From: Thalassia testudinum
Taxonomy: Eukaryota; Streptophyta; Magnoliopsida; Alismatales; Hydrocharitaceae
Direction: 5' to 3'
NCBI GenBank assembly: GCA_037157565.1
Contig: JAZHRO010000036.1
Location: forward strand, 16,790,501 to 16,854,500
Length of the DNA: 64,000 nucleotides
This document shows, piece after piece, positions 1 to 10,579 of the stretch; within the stretch, counting starts at the first letter, position 1; every line of letters starts with the position of its first letter. Made by a program: the position numbers and the translations under genes. The notes below the pieces were generated by a model, which saw only the letters and a list, made by a program, of their open reading frames with translations, did not search any database and had not been told where the DNA came from.

Positions 1-440
1 AGATCCAAGCGTTGGGAAAGCTCAAAAGTAGTAGAAATGTGATAAAAAATGGCATGACCATGAATAAAGCTTGTTTGTTCAGGGGAAATGATTTTCAGCA
101 TGAGGGTAGATAATCTAGAAGTAAGAATGGAAGAAGCAATTTTGTAGAGCACATTGCAAAGACTAATGGTCCTAAAATCCGTGAGGTCATTAACAGTGGG
201 TTTTTTTGAGATGAGAGCAATGAAGTTAGAATTGAAGGATCTCTGAGCAGAATGATCAGAGTAGCAATGGCCAGTGGCCTTGACCACATCCCCTTTGATA
301 ATATCCCAACAAGAGCGGTAAAATTTTGCATTAAATCCATCCGGACCTAGCATGGAGTTAGATGGCAAATGGGAAAGGGTGTCAAAGATCTCAGTTTCCG
401 AGGGCAGTTGGGTAAGAGAGCTGAGTCCATACTAGAAATA
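1..440 (-). pseudogene. LINE reverse transcriptase, N-terminal part (truncated by window edge)
   Basis: A minus-strand frame is open from about 345 to the window edge. It contains the hallmark LINE RT blocks: GPDGFNAKFY near its start, then LISKKPTVNDLTDFRTISLC (the L-I-x-K-x5-DFRPISL block), CNVLYKIASSILTSRL, and PEQTSFIHGH (the PEQ-xx-F-xxGR block). The catalytic YADD box would lie beyond position 1. Between about 400 and 440 the frame shifts: the segment LTQLPSETEIFDTLSHLPSN, which should join the endonuclease-RT linker to the RT, is in another frame from the sequence upstream. The enzyme would copy LINE RNA into the target site. Non-functional copy. Confidence 0.88.
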
Positions 441-1699
441 GTGTGGGGAGTTGATTGAAGCAAGTTGTCAATATCACCAATCCCTTCCGAAGAAAGAAGA
501 GTGCGAAAGAAGGAGGTCGCCTTAGACGTAGCTCGGTCCCAGGAGCCATCCCCAATCGAAGAGGTGAGAGAGTTGTTACATTTTGCAAAACATTTATTGA
601 TGGAAGTGAAAAAGAAGATGTTATTCCCCTACCCAAGGTGGATCCAGTGTATTTTGGCTTTTTGAGCAAGGAAGTCAGATAATTTGGCAAGGGCATTGTC
701 AAGCTGGATATGAATATCCGATAGCTCGACGGTAGAGGCTTCATCCTAGTGGGAAGCAAGTTTAGCCTCAAGGTCATCATGATGAGTTTCAAGGGACCCA
801 ACCAAAGCATGTATATCGCCAAAGGTTGATCTGTTCCAATGTTGAAGGGACTTATTAAGAGTGTAGAGCTTGAAATAAAATAGATCGATAGGATTAGAGG
901 GAGAGCCAATGCCAGAATAGGACCAGATGTTGGAGACAAGAGTTTTGAAACCTGAATCACATATCCGCATGTTTTGAAAGCGAAAAGGGCGAGGCTTGGT
1001 AGGAGAAGTCTTCTGAAATGAGAAGAGGATGGGGGCATGGTTCGAGTTCCTTCTGGAAAGATATCTAGCTTCCTGCAGGAGGGAGAGATAGGAGAAGGAA
1101 ACAAAAATGCAGTCCAATTTTTGGTAAATCCTGGTGCTACCCTTCCTACCGTTACACAAAGAGAGTTGATTACCACTGGTAGGGAATTCAAGAAGACCAA
1201 GAGAATCCTTCCAGGAACGAAAATCAGCAGCTTGGGACTCACGGAACGGGTTACCCCCACTTTTCTCAGCAGCCCTAAGGATGCAGTTGAAGTCCCCACC
1301 TATCAACCAGGGAACAGGGAGCAAGGGGTGGATGAGAGAAAGGTGGTCCCAAAGATCTTTGCAGGAATCAATCGAGCAAGAGGCATGAACACCAGTAAGA
1401 CAAACCAAGGAGGAATGGGTTCTGCAACTAATAGATAAGGCTTGAGGCATGGCATGTAAAAGAGTGAGGTCAATAAAATTCTGCTAAAGACGCCAAATAT
1501 TGGGAGAGAGGGTATCGGCCAAGATGTTGTTGAACCCAATAGAATCCCTAAAAACTGTGGTTAGCAACCTATCAGCAAAAGGTTCAAAGAGGAACAAGAT
1601 GTCCAAAGAGAGATCATGGATCAGAGATTTAAGGTGATTGATGGTAGGGAGATTCATGACATCCCTACAATTCCAGAAGAGACCCTTCATTTGGAACAA
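441..1699 (-). pseudogene. LINE APE-type endonuclease and linker, disrupted
   Basis: The frame from 1699 to 746 encodes an exonuclease-endonuclease-phosphatase fold. It has FWNCRD near the N terminus, DILFLFEP, the catalytic GGDFNCIL block, the DSLGLLEFPTSGNQLSLCNG stretch, and the C-terminal SNHAPILF (S-D-H-x-P class) block. This nuclease nicks target DNA to prime reverse transcription. A TAG at about 1484-1486 interrupts the domain: NIWRL, stop, then QNFIDLTLLHA in the same frame. Another TAG at about 746-748 follows AKLASH, after which the linker continues in frame with DEASTVELSD. A third TAG follows HWIHLG near 636. All three look like single-base losses in a once continuous ORF2. Confidence 0.88.
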
Positions 1700-2034
1700 G
1701 ATCGAGATAGCGATTTACAACGGCTTCTAGTCATCCTACCAATGACTTTCATGCTATCACCTCCACGGGCTCCTTTAGCACATAACGGAGAGTGTGCCTC
1801 GTATGTGATAGGGTGAGAGAGGTGGGATTCGAGAGCAAGGTAATCAAGGGAGCCTTGAGAGTCGATGTCCAAAATGTCAATGAAGTTTACATCATTGCTT
1901 GCAAAAGAGTGCCCTTCCAAATTAGAGATTTCCATAAACTTAGGAGGCTCAAGATCTGGATCCAAAGGGGGGGAGGGGAGGGGGAGGGGGAGGGGGAGGT
2001 AAATTCCCCAAGAGGAAAAAATGGCTTCATTCAT
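1687..2034 (-). pseudogene. LINE ORF1/ORF2 junction region, proline- and acid-rich
   Basis: A 115-codon minus-strand frame begins just upstream of the endonuclease. It carries a proline/leucine repeat from a (CCCCCT)n-like tract, an acidic middle, and a basic C terminus ending GRMTRSRCKSLSRS. Its last codons overlap the endonuclease start in a different frame. In plant LINEs this position holds the ORF1 C terminus or the junction with ORF2. I recognise no domain. It is probably the decayed ORF1 C-terminal tail. Confidence 0.5.
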
Positions 2035-2208
2035 GTAGGAGGCCGATTAAGGGAAGGAATAGGAGGATGGCAAGCAAAGTCCTGAAAAATCAAGCTCAAT
2101 GACAGAAGGCTTGGGGACAAAACGAGCAGATGAGAGAAATCGGGGGGATGGACCATAGAGGCAATATGAAGGAAATTCAGCAAAGATCTTGGAGAGAGAT
2201 ATGGAAAG

Positions 2209-3240
2209 TTAAGAATCCACCACATTAGCAGTCAGCAGAAGCCAATAACCGTAAGGGTAGGAAAGCAAATCCAAGCAAACACGATTGGCGAGAGGATCGA
2301 AAAAATCATGAGAAAATCGTAAATCCAACGAAGGCACATTAGGGGACCCATCGACAACTAGCGATTTGAGAGGGGAAACAAGCTCCACATCGAGCACAGG
2401 ATCGGTGAGGCTGGAAGGAAGAGGAGAGGAATGATATACCTGCGTGGCTTTGGCAGCCATAGACGTGGGGATCTCCTGACCATCCTCAACCATTAGGTCC
2501 GCGATCGAGAAAGGGGTCTTAAGTTTTTTAGCTTTGAGGTGGAGTTTCCTCTTTTTCTTCTTTTTCTTCTTCGGCCACACAGAGGTAGTAGCAGAACTGG
2601 GATCCCCCAAAGAAGCCAAGGGAGAAAAAGGACCGACCGGATTAGCTGTCGCCCCCTGAACCATCGGCGAGGGAGAAGAGCCTTGACTCGAAGAGGGCTT
2701 CAAGGAAGAGGGAGGAAAGTTATAAGTCAGGCAGAGCTCCGCCTCAGGATTGCCGGGAGAAGCTCACCAGAATGACCTGAAAATGAAAAGGAGGAGCACG
2801 ACAGGAGCGAATGGCCAAACTTAAGGCAGTAAGCACAGTAAAAGGGGGAGTTTTTTATTTACCACATTTTGTTTGATCGAGTCTCCATTCAAGGTCGGAA
2901 CCGAGTCCGGTCGCAACACCAGAAGGTCAAGTTCAACGCAAACCTTGGGATAACCAGGGGGAAGCCTTGCACCGTCCTTAGATCAGTGCAAACAGGGAGC
3001 CCAATTGGTAGGCTAGCAACAAAAAGGCGTTGGGATGAACAAGGTGTAGGTTCAAGCTAGGGAAACCAACCCAAACAGGGGCCGTAGTCATCGGGGAGTC
3101 CACGTGGAAGCTGGGGGACCACCGGGGAGTCCATGCGGAACCCTACTTTCTCATTGTTGTAGGGGATGGCCTCCTTCAATACTATGCATACCTTTTCTTT
3201 GATCAGTATAAGCTCTAATGTTTTCATCTTCAAACATCAT
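2209..3240 (-). pseudogene. LINE ORF1-like protein with CCHC zinc knuckle, frameshifted
   Basis: From 3180 leftwards the three frames together give a DUF4283-like region. APVWVGFPSLNLHL is followed, after a frameshift near 2995, by GLPVCTDLRTVQG, and after another by PKVCVELDLLVLRPDSV. This matches the usual PVWVRFPxLPL ... GxPLxxDxxT ... ARVCVELDL layout. A CX2CX4HX4C zinc knuckle (CAYCLKFGHSLLSC) lies at 2796-2837. Downstream, 2209-2703 is open for 164 codons with a lysine-rich run (KKKKKKKRK) that would suit RNA binding. ORF1 binds LINE RNA to form the retrotransposition particle. The shifts show it is inactive. Confidence 0.75.
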
Positions 3241-5968
3241 GCTTCTTCTTCTTCAACATTTTTTATATTAGCAATGCCCTATTATTGTGGTATAAAGTTG
3301 AAGTTTACTTTCAAATTCAAATAGTAATTTTTTTCAAGTTAGGCCAACTTAAAATTAGTTTGTTAAGAAAATGGAATCCAAAAAGGGATCTATTTATGGT
3401 TAACGTATTGGTAATCAATGTCTTAACTTTGCTGAAGCTTTAGTTTGGAAAAGACTTGGCAAGTCTAGCTTTTTTTTGGCAATATTGGTCTACTTGCAAC
3501 TTAAAGCCTACCAAATTCGATGGCGAAAATTCCACAACCCATTTTCTTATGAGTTCAGATCTATGGTCGTTATTTGTATTTCTTTTGCTAGTTCCGGGAT
3601 GCATTTTCAATTAAGTTAAAAGGAAGGTAAAATGTCTGGTAGAAAAAGCATATATTCATTGCAATATAACAGTACAATGTTTTGCAGTCTGTTCTACACG
3701 ACTGGAATGACGAGACTGTGTGAAGATATTGAAGCCCTGCAAAGTCACTTCCAGCTAATGGCGGGATGCTGATTGTGCTTGACGTCATCTTGAATTGTAC
3801 TAGTAATGATCCAAAGGACAAGGAGGCACAACTCCTCTTTGATGTAATAATGATGCTGGCACATGCAGCAACGGAGAAAAGATGAGGACGAATGGCGCAC
3901 AATCTTTACAAAGGCAAGCTTCAGTGACTTCAAAATAAATAATGTTACTGGCATAGGATCTCTCATGGAGGTTTATCCTTGATACAGGCTAGTGCTTGGG
4001 GTAAACCTTAGTGTAATTTTTCTTTTAAGATCACTCATGGAGGTTTATCTCCAATACTACCAAATGGAAATAATAGGCAATAAAATTTGAAAAGGACTTA
4101 TCAAATTGTAAGATCTGATTCTAAAAATATAGTACAAATCATGATTAGAAATGAAAATAAATAGTTGATTTGATGTGTGTAAATTACCTTTATATATGAA
4201 AGGTTTTTTTGTGTTGTCTTAATATACTAAGTTAAGAAGAGCCCTTGTAATAAGGAGATCTATACTTCTAATGAAACATGTCCTCTGCAAGATAATGGAT
4301 ATAACAAGAAATTGGGTGATGACACCAGCAATAAAATGCTCTCTTTATGCTACCGTTCTCAAATCTCATTTTGCAAAAGGATATCAACTATGCATTTTGG
4401 ATTTGACAACATAGCAAGCATGTTGTTATGCCTCTCAAAGCCCTTTATGCGACTTGACACAACACATTCTGCACCTATACTGACGGTCGGTAACCATCGG
4501 TATAGGTCAAAATGACAGTCGCTATAAATCCACAAAGCTATTCCGACGATCATTGAAGGTGTTCTCTTAAGAGGTGTCGCTGTAGGCAACACCAACAGTT
4601 TTTTACCATCGATGTTGTACTTAGGCCTACAGTTGCGGTCACATCCTGAAAGCTAGCCATTTTTTGTGATAGCAGTAATAACGCTTTTATCCATCACTAT
4701 AGGGAAAAAATTGTTGCTAAAACCATCATTACAAGTAATAACTCTAATTGTCTTTTTAACATAATACCAACATAACCATTCGTCACTAGATCTGTCAATA
4801 TAGATATCAAAATAATATCTTAATAGAATTGATATTTAACCTTATCATCAACAACAATGTTTACTTTCATTTAAGTAAGATTAAAAGAAAACATATAAGA
4901 TGTAACATTTTTGAAATAAAAAATTGAATTATTCATAAAAGCATACATGTATATTCAACGAAACAATTTTTCCATATGATTCTAAAAGAAATTTATCTAT
5001 CAGCAAGTACTATAAGTGACATGAGCCACAATTATCTATCAATCTCTTTCTATACACAAGTATCTAATTGTTTTAAAAATTCGTTAGTTGTCAAGTACTT
5101 CAACCATGGGATCTTGAGCAGCTCGCAAAGGTTCTTAATCAACTTGAAGTAATGCACAACTGAAAATCATTAAACATATTGTTACAACTCTTGAAAAAAA
5201 AAAAAAAAAGATTTTACCATTTGCTTATACATAAATAGAAAATCATCGTAGAAAAAAGAGAGTTTCAATATTAATATCCAGCTTCTCTCAAAATAATAAA
5301 AAATCCTGAATATGACATGGGAGACTATATATATAAATTTTCTTTCACCTTATGGCAGGATAGGGAAGGGGGTAACGGGATTTACATGGAATCTGAATTG
5401 GTCATATGAGAATAAATATAAATTGGACATCAAATTTACATTTAGAGAGGTTGTCATGTCAGATGCTAGGGAGAAATGAATGGGACATATCCACAAGCAA
5501 GAGATAGCTTCTGTCTATTCCTCCCCCTACACCTCTGGCACCTAAAAATAAAAAAAGTAAAAATGCCAATGAGTGGAGTAAGGCAAACTCTAGCATTTAG
5601 ATCTATAGAGAAAAATCAGGTCAAAAATGGCAGGATGGTCATAAACAATGACGATCAAAAGAATAAAAACAAAGAAAGACTATTTATCAAGGAAATTTGT
5701 AAGATGGAGACCAATCACATAAGGAACCACGTAAAGAAAATAGGAATGTAAAACACATAAGGATGCATTCTACTAAGGATTAAGAAACTTAATAAGCAAC
5801 TTAAAATGTTATTCTAACGTTTTGATTTTGAATTGACATAAGGATGCATTCTACTTGTAATGACAATTAAACAATCTCTCCAAACTGCTAGAAATGAAAT
5901 CGAAGGAGGTAATTCAAGAAGCATAAATATTAAGAAATATATGCTATAACTTGAAATCAAAAAAGGAT
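3241..5968. other. AT-rich intergenic DNA, no gene recognised
   Basis: Low-complexity AT-rich sequence with scattered stops in all frames. Two short open frames overlap on the minus strand at 3588-3966 and one on the plus strand at 5476-5751 (91 codons, lysine/asparagine-rich); none shows a domain I know. A 27-base imperfect direct repeat sharing CATGGAGGTTTATC lies at 3959-3985 and 4028-4054. A perfect 20-base direct repeat lies at 5755-5774 and 5836-5855. A 15-base A run is at about 5198-5212. The stretch 4450-4780 (TATAGGG, TGACGGTCGG motifs) looks like an eroded DNA transposon, but I cannot place its ends. Confidence 0.5.
5959..5964 (-). terminator. T6 run 3' of the tRNA-like gene (possible Pol III terminator)
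   Basis: Six A residues on the plus strand give TTTTTT on the minus strand, four bases after the 3' end of the tRNA-like sequence. RNA polymerase III stops at runs of four or more T, so this is where a tRNA terminator would sit. Its survival next to a tRNA body with a broken T-stem is compatible with recent decay. Confidence 0.5.
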
Positions 5969-6038
5969 GCACCAGTCAGAAATCGAACGTAGGTCTGTAC
6001 CGTGAAAGGGTACCATTCTACCACTAGATCACTGGTGC
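5969..6038 (-). tRNA. tRNA-Gly-like pseudogene with anticodon TTC
   Basis: The minus strand folds into most of a tRNA. It has a perfect 7-bp acceptor stem (GCACCAG/CTGGTGC), a D-arm with CTAGTGGTAGA, and a perfect 5-bp anticodon stem (GTACC/GGTAC). The loop is CTTTCAC and the T-loop TTCGATT. The body closely matches plant tRNA-Gly(GCC) as I remember it, but the loop reads CTTTCAC instead of CTGCCAC, giving anticodon TTC (a glutamate codon reader). The T-stem (CTACG/TCTGA) keeps one Watson-Crick pair and two wobbles, so the molecule is probably not functional. The A box is near normal; the B box (ACGTTCGATTT) is weakened. No intron. Confidence 0.8.
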
Positions 6039-6704
6039 AATTAATATTTCATAAACCTAAAATAACACAAACTAAGAATAGTTAGAAGATAAATAATCCT
6101 GAAGTCATTCCAAATAATTTTGAAGTAATAAAGATGCAAAAATGACTACATCAAGATTAATTTTTCATATACCTTAATGTGATTACGCTTTTAGCAAGTT
6201 TAAAGCAAATGGCAACAATAATCTATTTCTTTTTCATTACTGCTACATTAGATAAGTTACGAAGTTGAGAATGATCCCAGGTTTTTCCTGAACCAAACCA
6301 ATCCAAGCAAAAATCGATTATGAAAGTTACTCTTCTTTGACAAACACCCGGTTATTATCTATTTTCTAGAAGGAATAGTAATTTATTACCCTACGATTCA
6401 GCAGAAAACCCTAAATCAGAGATTCCAAACACTTGACATTGACCTTCCCTCTCCCTTTTTCATAACAAAAAAAAAAAAAAGACCAAATTGAGAGTAAGCA
6501 GTATATTATCAAGAAACTTTTTCAATATTTTCCCTGTAGCATAAAATATTCTGAATTTTTGTCCAATACAATCAGTCCCATCATTTTTGAAAACAAGTTC
6601 CAAAAAGTAACTCCGAAGTGTGACCCACATATTTTAATAAGTTCATTTTTATTTTAAGGGAAGGAAGTTATGATTAGTGCTAAATGAAGATGACACTTAT
6701 ATAT
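6039..6704. other. Intergenic DNA, nothing recognised
   Basis: AT-rich sequence between the tRNA-like gene and the chromovirus LTR. It contains a run of about 14 A at 6467-6480. I see no open frame of note, no repeat and no RNA structure here. The LTR that follows starts with TG at 6705 after the flank TATAT. Confidence 0.5.
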
Positions 6705-9301
6705 TGTCACGACCCGTTCCCGGCTCCCTACAGAACCTGAGAACAGCTCGCCTCAACGAATCCCAAGACCCAGTTATCCAATGAGAAACAACCAAATGCA
6801 CACTCATTCTACGATCACACAAGTAATGTGACTAAGCATAAAAATATATAACAGACAGTAAAAGAAATAGAATAGGAAATCACAAGGATATTACATAATA
6901 CAGCGGAAAGGTGCGGTTACCAAACATAGCCATCACAACAAAAATTAGCAAAATTATAACAGAAATAGTACGAAACAGTCACTACAGGCTACCGGTACTT
7001 ACAACTAACAAATGCTCTGCAGTAGAAATAAGAGAAAGACTACGGCTAGGTTTGACAAGGCCCAGCGCCCTTAGCAACTGGTGGCATTGGCTGCTCAGAT
7101 CCCTGACCTGAACATGGTTACAAACTCCGTGCTCAGCTAACGCTGAGTAGAGTGGTGGTTAAGTGATTTACATGTAATTAAATAAGCAACTAACGACACA
7201 TGTAGGTATCGGTTATTATTATCATCCATTTTCATTCGTCTTATTTACGCGTTTCTGAGTCGAGATCTCTAATCAGGATCCATAACAGTGCTTAATCTTC
7301 TTATTCCCTAAGGGAACGATCTTACTTGTTTTCCCACGATGCAGGATGTACACGTGGCATTCTCCTGACCGAGAGAATCCCCCGTGGTAATTCTACACCC
7401 GGTCTACCACCTCGAGATCACGATCGTGACATAGCAGTGACTACGGCACTCGTAATAAGTGCATGGGTAGCTACCCTGTACTGGCACACGGTCAATCATT
7501 TCTGCTAGCGGGTACACCCAAACGTACAGTACGAAACAGCACATGGACTTGCCCTCTCAGAATAGGGGTCACGTCCCTCAGAATAGAACAAGGGTCTCGT
7601 CCCTCCACAGTCCACGTACCATCGTTCAACTATCCCGGTTCGCCCAATGGGCCTAACAAAGAGTCGATGTAGGGTGGCTAGTCCTAACCCCGGATCCCAT
7701 GGGGCAGCTAGCTCCCTCCTTGCACTAAGTAGCTCACCCCAGTACCAAGTATGCGAGGGCCAAACAGGAGTCGATGTAGAGCGACTAGTCCAAACCCCAG
7801 GTCTCAACCCAAGGGGCAGCTAGCTCCCTTCTACACTAAAGGGACATTTTCTCTCCGTACAATGTACACGAGAGCCAGCTCACTTCCCATTACCAGGTCC
7901 GAATAGCCGCCCGTAGGAAACATGTTCCATGACTCGTCAGATTTTCCGTATTACTGTATTCTTGATTTTCTTCTAAATTTCCCGTAAGGTTCGTACATAG
8001 ACTTTTTCATTTCCACATCTAATTCAATAAATGCATAATAGGAAACTCAAGATTTCACAATCACGTCCATCAATTATTCAATACATAGCATGTGTTTTTG
8101 TTCATATCATAGTCCATTACAGGCAGCTCATGATTTACTACTTTCAGGAAAAAATAATTTAATCATTTATTAAATGTGCAATCATTTCTTTCAGCCCTAG
8201 GGTTCATTCAACATCCTAGGGTTCAATCGAATATTTCTAAAGTACCATACATTTATCTCTTTCAGCCCTAGAGTTCATTTCACAACCTAAGGTTTGGCTA
8301 ATTCTAAAGCATGTAATTTAATTATTAAATCTGCGATTAGTGAGAGAACCACTCTACCAGGATAACTGGGAGATGTAGGGGCACAGTTGACGAAGCTTGC
8401 AACCCCCACAAGTCCCGTGCACACCATGAACGAATGACCTATCACATTGACCCATATGTCAAAATGAGCTCAAAACTATATAGACATTATACCATTATAT
8501 AGGGAAACTCCAATGGAAATCAACGATATCTCGTTTACGGAAAATCGACTCTGTTTGGGCTCTGAATAAGCCCAAAAACACAATCCTGATCAAAATCAGA
8601 CATTTGGGAAGTGTCCCAGACGTCTTAAATGAACTCAGGGACTCACCTTACTCAGGGCACCTCTTTCGGACGTCTGGAACCTGTGCAGACGTCTGAAGGT
8701 GCCTTTAGACGTCTAGCGACACTCCCAGATGTCTGAAATCGCCTCGATCCTCGCACTGACGCGCTTCCCAACCTCTGACATACGTATGCACAGTCAAAAC
8801 TTGGTAGGGAAAAATAATAAAAAATTATGTGCTATCAGACGTCTAGGATTACCTTCGAACGTCTGACCAAACGTCTGACGGTCTCTCCAGACGTCTGATT
8901 CTGTGAAAAAATGATTCCGTAGAACCGTTTGTGAGCTCCTCCTTGCTGCAGAAACTGCAGCAATTGCAGCACCTCATCTCTCCTTACAACGTCCTGCCCT
9001 CTGGCCTCCTCCTGAGCCCTACTGCTCCCCTCTCTCCCCTTCCCTCTCCTCTCGGCTGCGGTGGTGGCAAGCAAATGGAGTGGGGTTTTTATGGGTGTGG
9101 GAGGCATGGGGAGAGGATGGTATGGAGTAATGTGGAGGAGTATGGGGGCTGTCGTTGGCATGGTGGGTTTGATGGAGGTGCATGGGGTACGGGGTTTAGG
9201 GGTATGGGCATGGGAATTTTTGCAAGGTTGACCCCACGGAAGCCTCCTATTTCCGCAAAGCCCAAAATTTAAAACCCAAGGGGTTTAAAATTACAGTAAC
9301 A
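6705..9301 (-). repeat. 3' LTR of a minus-strand Ty3/gypsy chromovirus (Tekay/Del-like)
   Basis: The plus-strand boundaries are TGTCACGACC at 6705 and ACAGTAACA ending at 9301, so the LTR has TG...CA ends. Reading in element sense, a purine-rich tract (AGGAATGGAGG) directly precedes TGTTACTG, as expected for the polypurine tract of a 3' LTR, and decayed integrase lies next to it. The roughly 2.6-kb length agrees with the solo LTR of the same type at 39121-41812. Shared blocks include the CAGACGTCTG-rich part and the TAGCTCCCT / CGATGTAGGG ladder near 7650-7830. LTRs carry promoter and poly(A) signals for the element. Confidence 0.85.
8605..8900. promoter_or_regulatory. Array of GACGTC palindromes in the chromovirus LTR
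   Basis: Within about 300 bases there are repeated ten-base palindromes. CAGACGTCTG is at 8686-8695 and 8888-8897 and TAGACGTCTA at 8706-8715. Near matches are at 8618 (CAGACGTCTT), 8668 (GGACGTCTGG), 8726 (CAGATGTCTG), 8836 (CAGACGTCTA) and about 8857-8880 (two copies of AACGTCTGA). The ACGT core with GAC/GTC flanks is the C-box type site bound by plant bZIP factors. Role here is inferred only. Confidence 0.6.
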
Positions 9302-10579
9302 CCTCCATTCCTGGAAATTCTCGAACGACCATTGGGAAGTGTCATTTCAACATAACTTAAAGGAAGTTTCATCCTCGAAACTTGAGCTGACTAGGGTGTG
9401 AAAAAAACATAAATGTGCATAACTTAAAGATGAACAAAGTAGGTCAGAAGCGACATACCCTAAAAAAGCTCCAGGTACTGTTCTCGCATCGCCGCCTCAG
9501 GCCCCCAAGTGGCCCCTCAGGATAGGTCAAGTCGTCTCCCACCTTGATGCACTTGTGGCTAAGAACATGGCTGGGGTCAGTGATGTATCTCTTGAGGTTG
9601 GACATGTGAAACACATTGTGCACTCCAGAGAGCTGGGGATGAAGGGCAAGCCGGTAAGCAATGAGTCTTACCTGCTCCAAGACCTCAAAAGGCCCTACAA
9701 ACCTTGGCGCGAGCTTCCCTCTCACCCCAAACCGTTGCAAGCCCTTCATGGGTGAAACATGGAGGAAGACATGATCTCCACCTCAAACTGTACCTCCTTA
9801 TGCTTCTGGTCAGCGTAGCTCTTCTGCCTACTCCTGGCAGTACGGAGTCGTTTGTAGATCTGCTCGATCACCTCCTGACTCTGGCGTATCAACCTGGGAC
9901 CAACCTCCCACTTGGTCCCCACCTCAACCCAACTCAAGGGAGCAGTACACCTCCTCCTGTAGAAAGCCTCATACGGTGCCATACCGATGCTCGAGTAGTA
10001 GTTGTATGCACAGTTTGCCCGGGGTAAATGCTACTCCCAGGAGCCTCTCTAATCCAATGCGCAAGCACATAGGAAATCCTCAAGGGTCCGAAATAATCTC
10101 ATGAGGGGTCCCGTAAAGGCACACCACGTCTCTGATGTAGTACTCTTCCAACTACGCTGGTCCAGAAATGACTTGGATCGATAAAAATCGTGTCTTTGTC
10201 AATCTGTTCACTATCACCCAGACTGCATTATGTCTTCACTATGTCACAGGTAACCCCACTACGAGGTCCACAGTGACACTCTCCCACTTCCACTCCAGCA
10301 CAGGAAGTGGCTGAATGGCCCTGTAGGCCTCTGGTGTTGGGCCTTCACTTGCTAGCATACCAGACACTACTGAATAAATCTACTAGCATCCAGCTTCATC
10401 CCCCTCCACCAAAAATTATGTTGTAGGTCATGGTACATCTTTGTGTTCTTGGGATGTATGGTAAATCTGGACCCGTGTGCCTCAACCAGGAGCTCTCTCA
10501 ACAGCTCCTCGTCTCTAGGAATGCACAAGCATCCCCTCATACGCAGGACCCCGTCAATGAAAGAGAACTCTCCTGGGTT
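9302..10579 (-). pseudogene. Chromovirus integrase (pol C-terminal part), degenerate
   Basis: Three blocks appear in element order. 10585-10367 encodes the H2C2 zinc-binding module (EFSFIDGVLRMRG, LLVEAHGSRFTIHPKNTKMY, NFWWRGMKLDASRFIQ). A heavily mutated core follows, with QVKAQHQRPTG still visible. 9982-9746 encodes MAPYEAFYRRRC ... ARSRQKSYADQKHKEVQFEV. 9749-9444 encodes KLAPRFVGPFEVLEQV ... YRLALHPQLSGVHNVFHMS, typical of the C-terminal domain of chromoviral integrase. It would insert element cDNA into chromatin. The catalytic D,D-35-E core is destroyed by stops and shifts. The upstream part is cut off at 10579 by a family-B LTR and resumes at 13313. Confidence 0.85.
10532..10579. repeat. 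Left copy of a 48-bp direct repeat flanking the family-B LTR
   Basis: This stretch of integrase matches 13314-13361 at 44 of 48 bases; all four differences are transitions. The two copies lie immediately outside the two ends of the LTR-like insert 10580-13312. Ordinary Ty3/gypsy insertion duplicates 5 bp, so a 48-bp duplication is atypical. Confidence 0.8.

Larger units (their letters stand above)
1..3240 (-). mobile_element. Degenerate non-LTR retrotransposon (LINE, L1-like), 5' part, running off the left edge
   Basis: Reading leftwards, the region holds in order an ORF1-like nucleic-acid-binding protein with a CCHC knuckle, an APE-type endonuclease, a linker, and the start of a LINE reverse transcriptase. 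This is the domain order of plant L1-type LINEs, which copy themselves by target-primed reverse transcription. The rest of the RT, the 3' UTR and the poly(A) tail lie outside the window. Several in-frame stops and frameshifts show it is dead. The ORF1 end is placed near 3240, where recognisable protein similarity fades; a 5' UTR may continue further right. Confidence 0.9.

Noticed and set aside
391..1299. 302-codon minus-strand open frame
   Set aside because: It overlaps the LINE endonuclease in another frame, shows no domain and has a leucine/serine/proline bias typical of a shadow frame. The real frame has GGDFNCIL and SNHAPILF.
3588..3966. Possible host gene exon on the minus strand
   Set aside because: Two overlapping frames of 73-104 codons with no motif, no splice context and no similarity I can name.
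4450..4780. Second CACTA-like or MITE element
   Set aside because: CACTATAGGG near 4693 and GACGGTCGG motifs hint at one, but no second terminus or target duplication was found.
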